Shown piece by piece: positions 36,801-50,710 of a DNA stretch of 64,000 nucleotides. The stretch lies in the NCBI RefSeq assembly GCF_000524195.1, contig NW_020170383.1, forward strand, positions 1,141,780 to 1,205,779, read 5' to 3'. How positions within the stretch are numbered: the first letter of the stretch is position 1; each line of letters begins with the position of its first letter. The notes under the pieces are model-generated. The model had not been told where the DNA came from and did no database searches. It saw nothing but the letters and a program-made list of their open reading frames with translations. A program made the translations under genes and the position numbers. The DNA comes from Echinococcus granulosus. Taxonomy: Eukaryota > Platyhelminthes > Cestoda > Cyclophyllidea > Taeniidae.

Positions 36801-39800
36801 CGAACTTAGGTTTTTGCAACAGCGGATGAACTATTTAAAAATTAGAATAAAAGCATATTCTGATTTTGTGCACTAGAATTAGATCATTTTGAATGCAAAA
36901 AGCAAACAAGGTGCTAGAATTTTAATTTCCGTTTTGTAGGCAAACTTGAAATAACCCTCTAAAGTGATACATTAAAAACGGATTTCATTGCTCCAAAGCG
37001 CCTCCCTTAGATGTTCTTCATACGGTCCATTACTTTGCTTAATGGCACTGATTATTAAAGGCAATCGGCCATGATAAGAGGCGATTAATGTCGGTAATTC
37101 GTTCAAAGGTTTGCTTTAAGTGGAGAACTTCGCTCCAGTATGATCCTTGTCAGCCTATTACACAAATATCCTTCATAATTTGACCAACCGTGTGAAGTTG
37201 CCGCTTGAGAGCCATATGTGTAATAACGGTCTTTTGAACAAAACTTAGTTCACTAGTATGTTGCAAAAGTCATCGATATTGTAATTGTCAAATCAGATTG
37301 AGGATCCAAATTTCTTTCTCAAATTCAGTGTACCGCTTCATATTTGTCCAGTTTGTACAGCCAACAGGCTTTTAATCTTATTTCACCCAATCGAAGCTCA
37401 GTCATGGTAGAGGCAATGCAGTTTCAAAGTATTCAGGCAATTTTTCGGCCCCTTCACACTTTTAAACACGCCGACATTAACGTATTTGACTCGCATTGCT
37501 GTTTACACGACATTTTCATGCAAGCTAGGCGCCAGCTTTGAAACACATTATCTGAAAGGGCAGAACAATTAATAGGGGATTAGATTATGACACTTTTCCG
37601 AAACTCCAGCATGATTCTCGTTGCTGGTCTATTTGATTAGTAAGTTTACTCAAAACTTTGATTCGCAACTTTAAGAAGGAAGAACTAAGTGTTGTTTTGT
37701 AAATTAAAATATTGTATTATGGGGGATTAACCAGTATTTCATCCGAATGACAAGTTTACACGTTTCCTTCAAAGCAAAATATCAGGAGAGGGTGGAGAAA
37801 TAAGGCGATAAGGACCTAAGGAATTATCTTAACCCAGTAGGTTGCAGACGGTGTTTGAAAGGCTCATGCGAGTAAAACAGTAAACTGCTAACATCATTTT
37901 GTGATTTGAGTCCACGTCTTTGAATCGGTACAGTTCTAGTTTCCTGCATTTCAGTACTCGTGATTTAAGAGAGCAACCAACATCCTTAAATCAAGTTTGC
38001 TAATGCACCTCCACCCACTTACGTACTCAGTAATGCTGGAGCACACAATTTTTCGTTCTATACACCTAAATTTTCACTTCAAAATTGTTTGGATTGTAGA
38101 CCAGTGTGATTATTTAAATAGACGATATTTTGGTCTTTCAAAAAAGCTTACAACATCCATTCACTTCTGCGTCGTTTCGCTTCGTTGGAGAACGCTTTTT
38201 TCAGATTTCAAACATTGATTTCGACGTTTAAATTCAGATTTACCGTCAACGCCATGACTGCCGCCTGCTTCCTCAAAGGTGCAACTTTTTTGCAGGTACA
38301 GGTAAGTTAGTAGTCTCATGTTCTTAGTCTTTATTACTTCAACAGTTATTCATCATGTACATCGCGTAACATGTGTTAAATTTTACATTTTTTGAATTTA
38401 TTCGCGAGAAGCATCTGCATCAGTCACTACACGTAAAAAAAAGGAAGGCATTAACGAAAATACAATGATGTCTTGAAAACACCTATTCGCATTTCCGAAC
38501 CAGCCGCCACCTTAAGGCAGTAAAAATTTGTCCCTCTAATTCGTATGGATTCATTCTGATAAGCCTGCAAGATGTTAATTTAGGATTAATCAGCGCATTT
38601 AGTTACCCACTCTTTGGAGAAGGCAAATTGGGATTAGCTGTAAGCCCCGTCTAAATATCCTAGTCAATATTACTTATAATTTTAGCTGAAAAGGCACATT
38701 TTCTAGTGAAAACTGTGGTGATGTGCTCTCTTTTTTAGTGTATATTTAATTGCGCAGGCTCTTCGACCACCGTAACTTGTGTTTCCGTCTTGCCTGCATG
38801 ACTTAAGCAATAATAAATAATAAATCTTTCTCCGTACTGGCATGACTTATTAAGAGTTCAGGGAGGAAATGGGATGCTGAAACTCATCATATTCTCGAAA
38901 TCGTCTCTTTGTATTTGCCTTTAAAGGGGGAAGAGATGCACTTTGAAACATCTCTTTAGCAACGCCACCCATATCCAAGTATCCCTCGTAACACGTCGGG
39001 AAAGTTAAACCACCTTACCATATTAGTTTCCGAAAGTTATTATCGATGAAGAAAGTAGAACCTTAGCAATGAGTAGGCGGTAATTTATCACATTTTGATT
39101 TCATTGACTAAGTTGAGAGCACTTCAAAATGCATATAAGAAGAGCTTTTATAGAGCAAGTCATCATTCTTCATACCTTTGTTTGCGCGGACATTAAGCCA
39201 ATTCAATTCAAATATTCATAAGGTAATGGGAACGCCTAACCTGCGTAAGGGTATTCACCTTCCGAGCTTGATGCTTTTTCACGCTGCCTACATATCGTAC
39301 ATTAAATCCCGTTCTAATTTGTCAATGACAAGTTGATGTTTTCTTGCCCTTTCAATGTACCTAGTCTCCCGATTTCAAAAGCTGTCAGTTAAGCGTCGAA
39401 ATTTTTTTTTTTCTCATTAAGCAGGGATTTTAATAAAATGACTTCTAATAAATAGTGAAGCAGTGTGAAACGCTACCTTAAAGATTTTTCGTATACCGAA
39501 CGGGGAAACGCTTATTCGCGCCAGATGGGTCTCAGACCCACCGTAGGTGTTTGCTTTCGTGTGAAAATAGGGATTTTCGCGTTAGCCTTATTTGTCAATT
39601 TCTACTCTAAATAAAGATTCTTTGGTGTTTACGCTTTCATGAGATAAATTTGCTATTCCTTCTACTTGATCCTTTACGTCTCCATTTAAAGCATTGCTTA
39701 AATTTTCAAAGGTTTTTTGGGATTTATCGTTCAGAAATATCCCATCCATCCTTTATTAATTAATCCATTATAGCATGTCGCAGATACAAATCAGAGCAGA

Positions 39801-41381
39801 AGTGGGTCAACTATTCTAATGCTGAATAGGGATTTAGGCATGCTTACAATCCGTATCGATGTAATACTGCCCATACGGTTGCTGAGTCGTATATGAAGAT
39901 GCCAACCCTAACGTGATACTGTACGAGGGTATGCCATTTGCGCTGATTTGGATGATTTATGCACTTTTGAGTTTGGCGCAAGCAAAGGTAAAAAAACACG
40001 TCTGCCTGATCTGAGTGATGTATTGATGTCTTGATTTGCCAGTAAGTGGACACACCACAACCGAGACTAATATATTTCATCTGAGTGAACTCTGTTTACG
40101 TCACCGAACCAGAATAGACTGACCAGAAGGGATGCCTGGTCTGTTAAACGTAAAATTTAAACCACAGAGTTCTCATTTTTGTGAAGCTTTTTCACAGCTT
40201 ATTTAGGTCTTTCCAATATTTCCCATATTGTTATATAGGTTGCAAACTCAAAATGCACTTCGTTTTACAACGCCTCTAGTTAAGTAGAACTAAGAAATTT
40301 ATTTATGAATAAATTACTTACATTTAATTTTCCTAGACTAATAAAATACAAGGTTTATATCACATAAGTTTGGCGTTGTCTAAAAAGGCCAATCCAATTC
40401 CCATAGAGCGACGAGATTGTAAATAAACTGCAGTATTCGTTCAAGTCCGCTTCGCACGGTGAGTAAACACATTATCGGTATGACCAAGGTGAGAAAGTGG
40501 GAGATTTTGACTTTAATAAATATCAAGCAGAAAGGCAGCTGTGCCTTTTAGTTTTCGACGTGCAGGCGATGCTTCGGTTGATGATAGAGGTTACCCTAGT
40601 TTGCCTTTTTATGAAAATACTTTATCAAAAGACACAGTCAATCAACTTCAGCTGATAAATTTCAACTGACCACCGGTCGATAAGCACACATCTTATTTAA
40701 AATTGAGGAATATTTGTGTATTTCAGGCTGACACCAATAACTGAACTGCCTCTCGTGGGAATACGCATCGCACATAAGTGGCTCAGTGCATCCTTTGCAT
40801 AAATTAAGACTTCATTTGACAAACGTTTTTATCACAAATTGTTGATGCTCTCCTGATTTATCTTGACCCTTCTTCTTCAACATCATGCTGTCCTAATTTT
40901 CAGATTATAGAAACTAGTGGAAAGTTACATCCTGTTCGGTATGGAACTGTTCCATGTCCAGGTGACCCAATTTTAGCCCCCACTTAGGATAGGCACTGGT
41001 GCAACCTATACCTAATCGTAGTCCTAAATACTGTAGGACTGAGGTTAAAATTCGGGCAAGAAAATTTGGAAGGCATTGTTTACAAAGGGAAAACTTCCCT
41101 GTTCTGCACAAAAAGGGAAATTCCCATTCTTCAAACGCACAATGATTGGTAATACGACTTGATTTATTCTAATTTGTTTACTTAGAAAATTGTCAGATCA
41201 CTTCCTCTTTCATACAGAATCTCCACTTTTTAGCTTAATACATTATAAGTATATTTCAGCAATGAGAATTTACTACTGTAGATCTCACAAAAAGTAACGC
41301 GCATTGAAAGTTAATGTTTTGGCTCTCGCAGACGAAGGGAAATGAACTTCTTATTTTTGGCAAAATAAATACACCTTCTAA
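33833..41381. other. Gene-poor interval, fourth part
   Basis: No supported gene. Open frames are short and without motifs. A T11 run lies at about 39402-39412. Confidence 0.45.
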
Positions 41382-41412
41382 GGGCTTGTGGGGGAGTCGA
41401 AGCCACAAGCCC
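41382..41412. repeat. Perfect 10-bp hairpin
   Basis: GGGCTTGTGG (41382-41391) and CCACAAGCCC (41403-41412) are exact reverse complements around an 11-nt loop. It is GC-rich within AT-rich DNA. No flanking direct repeat or Pol III box is evident. Confidence 0.8.
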
Positions 41413-41500
41413 AAATAGCCTTGTTTATTGGGGGTTAAGGCATAAATAAGTATTTAACCACCACGGCTATAGGCGGAATCGTAAATGCGTTATGTACGAC

Positions 41501-41541
41501 TATTGGTGCCGTGTAATGCATGCGGTTAGGGTCCACCAATA
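41501..41541. repeat. Perfect 8-bp inverted repeat
   Basis: TATTGGTG (41501-41508) and CACCAATA (41534-41541) are exact reverse complements with a 25-nt spacer. It lies about 90 bp from the hairpin at 41382. Confidence 0.55.
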
Positions 41542-44500
41542 ACGGTATCACTGTAAATCTTTGTCAATGATGTTGGGTTTATTCCGGTGGTTTTATGAGC
41601 AGGTAGTCACTTGGTAAGTCATGAAAATTATCATTACAACCCCATGCCACTGCGTCTGGTGAAAGTGGCTTGATAATTTGTTACCTTGTAATCGTTGCTA
41701 TAGTTTAGTGATGAATAAAAGTAGCATCTGAGAAGTCAGGAAAGTGTTAATCTGTGACGGCGCCCACGTTCGGCCCCATCAACCAGACTCACTTTTTGCA
41801 ACAAAGGACGACTAAATAGAATAAGGTTTATTCAAACGAGTTTTTACTGCAACTCTTCAATGCTGTCAGCAGAACGCTTGCGCTATAGACTCTCTTTTGT
41901 TAACACAGTCACGGGGATGGCTGCCCAGACTGAAAACAAACTGTATTTGTCACTCGCAGTCACTCTTACAAATTCACACGTCCACTACTGCAATGGTAAG
42001 GGTGGAAGGGGTATAGCGTGTAACATGGGGAGACTTGCAGATGCTACTTTGCCAGCTCATTTGGTTGAGATGACGCATAGTGAGGAAATTAATCGTCACT
42101 ACATTTCATTAAAACAACGATATAAAGTATCAGATTGACTTCACACTGGCTTAAAATCATGAATTTCCCGGCTATGATCTCCCCTTATCTCATGGCTCGG
42201 AGGTATATTCCACTAAAGATTACTAGGCCGCACATATTATTGAACCATAAATTCCTTTTCAAAATTCAGGATGGCTTTGTAAATGATAAACCTGGGCTGC
42301 TTCTTCTTTACGGTCCTCAAGGGTGATTGACGAAATATCGAGTTTTGTGCGTATGTACAACTTCTTGATCTTTAAACATGTTGGTATTTCGTCTAATTCC
42401 AAAACACCAGACACTAACTTTCATCTAAAACTGGTCTAATAAAACTCCGTACACTGCCAGCCATTTCCGCATCAAGATTTAGGCGAAAACTGAAGTTTGA
42501 TTTTGGAGCTGTCGGCTGTGTTCTATTTTAAAGAACTTAAATGAATGGTTTGATGTGCCCAGGATGAGAAAATCCTTTACTAGTGGGTAGTGAAAGCAAA
42601 AAACGTCGAAAAGTCATTCTTTTACGGATCTCTCCTTAAACATTAATCCCATAAGAAATTACCCTCCATGTCCTTTTTTGTTTTTATTTGTTCAAATCTT
42701 GCACAATAATGCAAATTTCAAAGTGTCATTCCCTTAGTCTCATTCAGCTGTGGAGAAGTAATAAAAGCAGCCTAAAATCTTTCCGATAAATCATATCATT
42801 TGGAACTCCAAAAACCGTTCGAAAATGATGGAAATACATGGTCAAAATCCTAAAAATGTGGATTGCATATACAGCTTTCCATCATACAAAAGGAATAGTG
42901 GCCCACTACCTTCAGTCCTGCTTGTGGGTGGCCGCTGGTCGACATTTACTATTTGACCGTGGAGGACGTGGAGAAGGAATAAGAGTAGAGGAAGGCGAAT
43001 GTATTACGAATGTTTAGGATTTTCTCGGAATCGGGACCACCCAGTAATTGTTACTGCAGAGTTAAAGTCATACTGTTGTTACGTAAAAGGCATAGTTTAC
43101 TCTGTGTGTGCAACATCCATCTCAGACCATAAAACATAAAATTTTAGTTTTGTGGGGAGTTTAAATAAACAGCCTAGTTGGTATTCTTTTACATCTTTAT
43201 TATTTTCAAAATAGTTTCCGGGTAAAGAAATGCAGAGGTCCAAGAACTGCTGTGTTCTTTTCTCGATGATACATGCAAATTGTAATTACCATGACCCAAA
43301 CTTACCAACCGCTTAGGAGCATTTGCGGTCTATTTGACTGGAGACACGTGAAGAAACACTAATAGAAATACCATTTTTACAAAATCATTGAGTAGTTTTT
43401 AAAAATCCGATTAGGCTAGCCTCGACCTCGGTGTGAGAGGGATCTGAAACACAATTAAAAGGCTGTTATGAAGTGTCAGTACCAGTCACATGCGCTCATG
43501 CACACGTTTTCTCTCACGGGTTCCAGCGCATCCACAGTTGACACTTCAACGTGGCGCGCTAACTTGTCACATATCGACGGACGTCTTTGTGTACGAGCAT
43601 TTGTGTGTGCGCATGTTGATGTGTTGCGCCGTCCAACACTGTGGGAGTTTCTCAATAAAAAGGCGGCGAAAAACACTCACAATTGACCAAAAATTAGGCT
43701 CTTCCTTGCGTTTCCGGTGCGATTAATATCTAGTGGTGGGTGGGACCTTTTTCTCTATTCCCGTGATGTGTCTAGACACCGTAGTACCATTCACAATTTT
43801 CCTTTCCATTATTTAGGCCTGCTTAAGGCATCGGGTTTCACCTGTGCCACTGAATTTGCGGTCAATTTAAATGAGCTATCAAAGAGCAATAAAATGTCTG
43901 GTAAAATTTTGAATATAGGACAACTGGTTTTGTGTTTCTAGGTTCATCAAGACAGACAAATATTTACTTTTCGTTCCATTATTTATGCCTTTAACATTGG
44001 AGCGTTTAGTTCACATTGAGCGTTTCCGAGGTGATCCACCTTTTTGCGCACATCCTTACCTCGAGCATCGCTTTTTAACGATAATGACAATCACCTAGCG
44101 GCGTCAATCAATGCGAGCCACCACCACGAGTGTTTATGTTGGTGCGACTGAATGGCATCATTAAAAGTAGGCAAATATGCTGCTTCCTTTACATTTTCAA
44201 AGTCGAATGATCGTATTCGCAAATTCTTCCAATCAAATCAACTGTCATCCTATCTTAGAACAGAAAACTAAATCACACCTAAACGCACTATCCTCTTATG
44301 GAAAACTAGTGTAACTTTTGTACGACTCAACTCACTAGTACCTAATTTTATATTACTTTTTTTTGCTGAAATGCATGAAGTAGATGCGAAATTAGTACTT
44401 CAATATCACTTTGAGTTTAAATGACGAAAAATGAGTCTTTTGCAACCATGGGTAATATATCAAATATTCCATGTTCGATGTGAATCTTAGTAGCATTTAA

Positions 44501-47500
44501 CACAAAATATTATATTCTATTAGTTTAATTTCTTTATTTGGGGTAGTAAATCAATCAAAGGATAGTTGTAATTTAAATTCAAATCTAACTCTCGCTACGT
44601 TACCATCCAACTTGATTCACTAATGTCGGATATACTGATTACGGACACTGAGGGATTGGACATAAAACACTAACCCTGATTGCGCATTTTCAAGGGATGA
44701 TTAATGAACTTCTTCGATCATCGAATGCATAATAAATGTTTTCACTAGAGCTAAGTCCATGAGTATTGCGTGTGAATTTGTGCATTTTATGATGCGAGCG
44801 GCCCCTCCCTAGGGCTAAACATTAGGCCCCCGGATCTCTGACCAAATTGATTAAGTGCGCACAAGAGGGTGGAGCTATTTGATGAGTTTTTGATCACTTT
44901 GAATCACTTTTCTAAGTGAGGTGAAAAGTATCTTTATCAAACTTTCAGGACTGTGCTTCCGCTCCAACGCTAGAAGTACTGCCTTGGTGTATATGAGGGG
45001 CAACAAGACCAGCTAACACTCCGCAGTAATTTGTGTGCAGTCGCAACTCTGGCCATTATGTCTTCATGCTGCTAAAGGCTTCCGCCCAGGGAACAAGGCA
45101 CGGTCACACACTTTAGAATCGTTTTGTATAATTACATAAAATAAGTAAGAAACAAGCGTTTTTCCTACTATTACTTTGTGTCCTGTGGGAATGGTTGCTT
45201 GGCTAAACAGGCGTATGCTTTTGCAGCAATCGCACGGAACTGGAAAAATGCATGTTGAATCGGCTTTTCGCGCGTGTCAATTGAGAACGCAAAAGTACAC
45301 CGGCAACAAGTGACCCTGATGGAAATGTTCAAATCTGCTAAAGTACATGACTTTGATGCAGTTTGGGCAATGAAAATTTCAAAATAAATATTTTAAACCG
45401 TTTCCATGTAATGTCACGCAATAAAGTCCAATCTGTAGCTGAAGTGCCTTAAATCGATAGCCTGATGGAAGGCGATCACTGATAATGTGCAATCACAACT
45501 GCATCTCTCCTACATAAAGGGGGCACAAATGGGTTCCCTCTCACCCAAAGCTCACCCTTCCAGCTTCTCGGAGGTTAAATTCTCGCATCCTGATTCCTGC
45601 CGTTGATATACGAAGACTGTTTCATTCTAAAAATTCAATTTTTTTCCATAACAGATCTTCTTCAACTGCGAACACCACGCAATGGAATCGAGTAATATTT
45701 AGTTAACTTTTTGGCATTTATCCTAAATACAATATCTCTACTTGTATCATCAAGCTGGTTTATTACTACATGTGGCTATTTTTCTGTGCAAAATTGCATA
45801 TTTATCCGAGAGGTAAGGATAAGTAATTTGAAGGTAAATGTGCATACGGTGGAGTTATGGAAACAGCAACTCCTTATCTTGCTAAGTCACTGGTCAATTC
45901 TTTCTGACAGCGCTAATGACTCTCGAGTCATTCAAAGTATTTGAATAAACAAATAAATGAGCATAAAGAAGGAGCACTCATGACCAAATGTGTCAAACAT
46001 TTGCCTGGAAGAAGGGGGTTCAAGGTTTAAGACTCATCTTAAAATGTAAATTTCGATTAGCATAGCCTTTTTTGCCTTTTCATGTCAACTAGAACGCCAC
46101 CTTGTCGTCTATAGAGCGAATCCGAACCGCATATATACTTATTTTGTTAAAAATACCAAAAACTATTCTCCAACTCGACTGAATACGAAATTTTCAAAAA
46201 CTTTTTATTCAAACATACGCATAATAAGTGGTTATTTTGCTCACAAGGGTCTTAGAAGGCAGGTTATGCCTATTAAATATTTAAAATCTTTAAGTAAAGG
46301 GAAAGTCTCATGAGTATTTTTAGAAAACGCGGTGATATAAGTAGGGCTAACAAATGTATATGCGAACGATTGGTTGGGAATTATCACCCTCTCCGCGTTA
46401 GTTTTATTCCTATCATAATAGGAAATGAATTGCGCCTAGAGGTATGTGCCCCAACGGACATATTTCTCCTTCGCTGGCAATTAAGACACCCGACTTTGGA
46501 AAATACTAGGGAAATAAATCGGATTCTCTGTATCGAAAAAGCAGCTCAAGCCGTACAGTTCTTAAAAATCTCCACTGATCTGATCAGGTATGCATTTAAA
46601 ATAAAAGTTTTTCTTTAATGATTTTGATTGTCACTTTCTAGGCAAAAACGATGTTAAAGTTCTTATGTACGCAAATGTTACCTTTGAGTGTGGGAAAATT
46701 CTAAGCATGATTATTATTTCATCAGAAAGGAATTTTAATTTACTCTTGAGTAAAACGATCCATATCATGTTTTGAAATAAATTGTTGGATCATTTCCTAA
46801 CAAATACTTTAATTTAGGTAGTTCTACAACATTGTGATGCTGAACAAATCACTCTCTAAGGGCAAGATTTTGGTCACAACACAGAAAAAGCAAATACAGG
46901 TCAGTATGACAGGTTGGTTAGGGGATAGAACTAGACAGTTTGATTTTTATCAAGATATGTATTTTCCGCTACTGAATGGGTCATGTTACTGTAGCTGATC
47001 AAAGATCTAGGCGAGGAAGACCTATAATGCATTCAGCTGTAAGAAATGGAGCATAGATAAATTATTGCGTTCGTGAAACTAGTTCTGGAGTTAGAATGAT
47101 CCTCCATTTTTCTTAATGTTTGTAATTTAACAATTCCAACTGTATCATCGTTTCTTTGGTAATTATTGACGAAGCAACGCCGTGGATGCGCAATGCTTTA
47201 TCACCGTTGCAGAAATAATTGTTTCAAGCAGATTCCTACTGTTGATTTCTAGCAACATTTGCAGTCGTTGATCACTTTTAACCAGGACCACAGCAAGCGT
47301 CATTGAATTGCAAAATACAATGCAATTAGTAGTACAATGTTGTCCATAAATCGTCGATTTTGGTTTAAGTTTCGTATTAACAGGTTTTAGAGATATCAAA
47401 GCTGAACTTCAGTGGAATTCCTTACTTTAAGGCATTTTTGATATGGAGACAGCCTTGGATATCAACGGATGAGCCAAATAAATTCTTTTAAATACACTTC

Positions 47501-50149
47501 ATTATGAGGGATTTTATGTCATTTATAGTAATAAAATTACGAATCCAACCCATCGCCTGATCTTTCATTTCCATTTACGTACAATGTAGAGCATAATAAG
47601 TATGCGTCTACATGGTAATGCTCGGAGGGATATATCCAATCCTTTGACTAATGGGAGATCGCCTGTGCATTTTCTCGCCTAACGAGGTAGCAAATATCAG
47701 CAAACTTAATCAGCTGCACTACGCCACCTACATGTTGCTGGTTTTGCTAAGTCGATGGTTGTGGATGCGTTTGAAATCATCTCAACTTCGACTATTTACT
47801 TCTTTGTGACCTTTCATCGAAGTCTGTGAACATTCACCAACAGGTTCATAATCAGCACTAGTATGATTACAAAGGGCACAAAACACGCACTCGATGTTCG
47901 GACAACCGAGTTTGAGACTTAAGCACTACTGACTGATTCGGAAATAAACATCGAATGGCAGTTTTCGAGATGTTTCCTTATGGAGAAAACCAGATATTTT
48001 GTTGGCAATGTATAAAAATGGATAGCAAATTTGGGGGATAATTTACTGGCAGCCACCAACTAGGGCTTCGTAGGTAGTAACTCTGCCTATTTATAATGGA
48101 GGAGTTTTGATTTGGGCTTTAAAAGTGCTAACGACGCATCACCCACTGGCCCAACGTCGTGTCGGATGAGGTAGCTTCCTGTTGTTCTTCCAAACGGAGA
48201 CTGTATACGTTCTCTGATTTGTGTAAACTAGATAAGAGAAGAAAATATTATCTTTTAATGCTCGGAGTTGTCCATTCCGATGGAATTTGCACTCTTTCGG
48301 CCTATATTAAGGCATTCTGAATGACCAAGTAGCTGAAATGAATCAACTCGTACTTCAGTGTACCAGTTATTGTTGCGACCAAATCCATAATCATTTAATA
48401 TTATATCCAAGAAGGAAAAAAATAAATGAGCAAAATTGCAATGTATTTATCCTACGCTTACTTTGTATACTATTGTGCTTATATCTTTGGAACTTCTTAG
48501 TAGGTCGAATAAAACGCTTACTTTCTGTTCAGCTGTCATTGAATGAATGGACCAAAAACAACCCACAACCGATGTAAATACAAATAAAAATCAGAGTGAT
48601 ATCGTCCTATTAGATGACGAATGGCTCAGTGTTTGTATAACTATTGGCTGCTCCTTGACCAATCAGGATGCGCAGGTCTTCAGATGACCAATGGAAGGAG
48701 AGCAAAGCTGTTATCATGACACTCGGGAACGCGCGCTGTAGTCCACCATTAATCAGAATCGTCAGCTCACTGGACGGGTCAGCGAGTGGATATAGGCTAA
48801 ACGAAGCGAAATTGCTGCGGTTTGGAGCCGTAACGCTTCTTTGTGGTAAGTCATCTTTGCTATGTCCCCATGCCCGTAACTAATCAGCGAGTTTTAACTG
48901 ATGGTTTGAAAATGTGCGTAGCTCTTACTGCGTATAATTTTTACTTTGATGTATTCTCCGCTAGTTTAAACTCAAGTTTCTAGGTAGCCTGCCTATCGTT
49001 CAAAACCGCATCAATCTCTACTATTAGAAGCCACAAGCTTAGTTATAGAGCTAAGACATATATAGGCGTCTCGATGCCTCAAATTTCTGCATTATGTTTA
49101 GAAAGCAGTGGTTTTAGCTTCCAACAAAAGCGTTGTGGTTATAATTACTCCCCAGGAATCATTGAACTTAAAAGTGCATAGTGCATACCTCCCTTTGTCA
49201 AATAATTTATTGAACGAATTCAAGCCTTTTGACTCAAAAACGCCGCAGAGATACGTTAAAAAAGTCACTTTAGCAAATGTTAACTCTCAAATAGATCAGT
49301 CAGAAACAGTGGCTGGTTTCGGTATTGCGCTGTTGAAGTGCTGAATTCTATAATTCAGTATACAGAAGAACGGTATAACACGGCTGAAACATGTTTGGAT
49401 TTTATTTGCTCGGGGGCATTGTATGGCTCCTTGAGGCGGAGCACTCTACCCCCATGGCCATTCCCCGCCTCCTACAATAGCGATTTTCTCTAGGGTTTCC
49501 TATTCTTGCAAATTTTTAACCTTAACTTTCAGCTCAAGATTGTCTTTGTGACTCATTGGAATCGCTTTACATGGGAAAGCTCCTAGGCTGCATTTTCGTC
49601 GGGTTTTAACTGTAAATAGTCGTGTTTTATTTCAAAAAGGCAGTGCCTCGGTCACCTATTTCACAAATTATTTCAGCGTTTACATTTTACCTTCAAATGG
49701 CAAGGTTAACCCCCTACTCCAGTTTAATGACTTCAGTTGTGTACACAATACGGATAGTCTTGCTCCTGATGTGATTCCACAACGATTTATGTTTGTACAT
49801 CGTGTTCTCATTACATTTTACTACCTCCCCTCTCCACCATCCAATCATTCTTGGTTGAACATGTCAATGTGGATGTGGCCAAAGTCCACTAAGGCGTGTA
49901 TTTACTCAGTGCTGTTCCCTCAACTCATTGAATTGGGGGCGCAATCACTTCTGTGCACAGTAGTACCAACCGGCTTGCGAAAATATGTTGCTCTTATTCG
50001 CAACTTGATGTGGGATTGATGCCTCATTCACTAGTGTCCTTACAGCCCATAATTCCAATCAAGTTATTAAACACTTTTTATTGCTGAATTCGAGATTGAA
50101 GTGCCCGGTTTATGTCATATCTCACTAATTTCCTTTTGATTCTCTCCAT
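41542..50149. other. Gene-poor interval, fifth part
   Basis: No supported gene. The longest local open frames (plus 46310-46618, 102 codons; plus 41860-42138, 92 codons) have no recognised motif. A moderately GC-rich patch lies at about 43470-43720. Confidence 0.45.
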
Positions 50150-50710
50150 CCAGGTGTATGTGTGCTTGCATTTTCCAATTGCGCTCCGCGTTCTTTAGGG
50201 ATAATTGCGCTCATTGGGTTATGACCTTCCATCCATCCAGCCGGTGGCCCTGACTGCGTCACTCCCGGTCGGCTGCAAGTTTGTGTGCTCAGGCGTATGC
50301 ATTCGCATTTAATAATTGCATACACAGGTCCACACCTGCACACACTCCATACAGACACATTGTGAGTGTTTAATTACCAGTGAAGACGCAGGCATGGGTC
50401 TGTGCATTTACCTGGCCCTAGTTTGATTCATATTTCCGCAAGTTCAAAGGCTTGCCGCCAGATTCAGGCGCAGTGGAGAGCCTTTGCATAAAACCGGAGT
50501 GATGTGTGCAACATTGTCACGAGTTTGCTCGTTCGCTAGCGCGCATACTGGCACAGCGGTTAGACGCGTTTCTTCCCTGTCCGGAGGGGTAGGGATAGGA
50601 GTGAGTTCACAAGTGTGCTTGGTGAGGGCAATTTATGACTACTGCGCGGCTAATGGGTTGACGCTGCGAAGCTGACGAGGTGCGGGTGTGTGTGCGTGTG
50701 ACTACTAACT
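50150..50710. promoter_or_regulatory. GC-rich, CpG-containing patch
   Basis: The block has raised G+C and many CpG, including GCTAGCGCGC and a GT/GC-rich tract near 50680-50700, against an AT-rich background. Several overlapping short frames on both strands are side effects of its low stop-codon density. It may be a promoter, first exon or enhancer in the interval upstream of the LRR-Ig gene, but nothing in the sequence fixes a function. Confidence 0.3.

Noticed and set aside
39862..39884. Word starting TAATACTG, the seed of the miR-8/miR-200 family
   Set aside because: Only the seed region matches. The local inverted repeat is 6 bp and cannot form a precursor hairpin.
48167..48188. Word starting TGAGGTAG, as in let-7
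   Set aside because: Only the first eight bases agree with let-7, and no complementary arm lies nearby.
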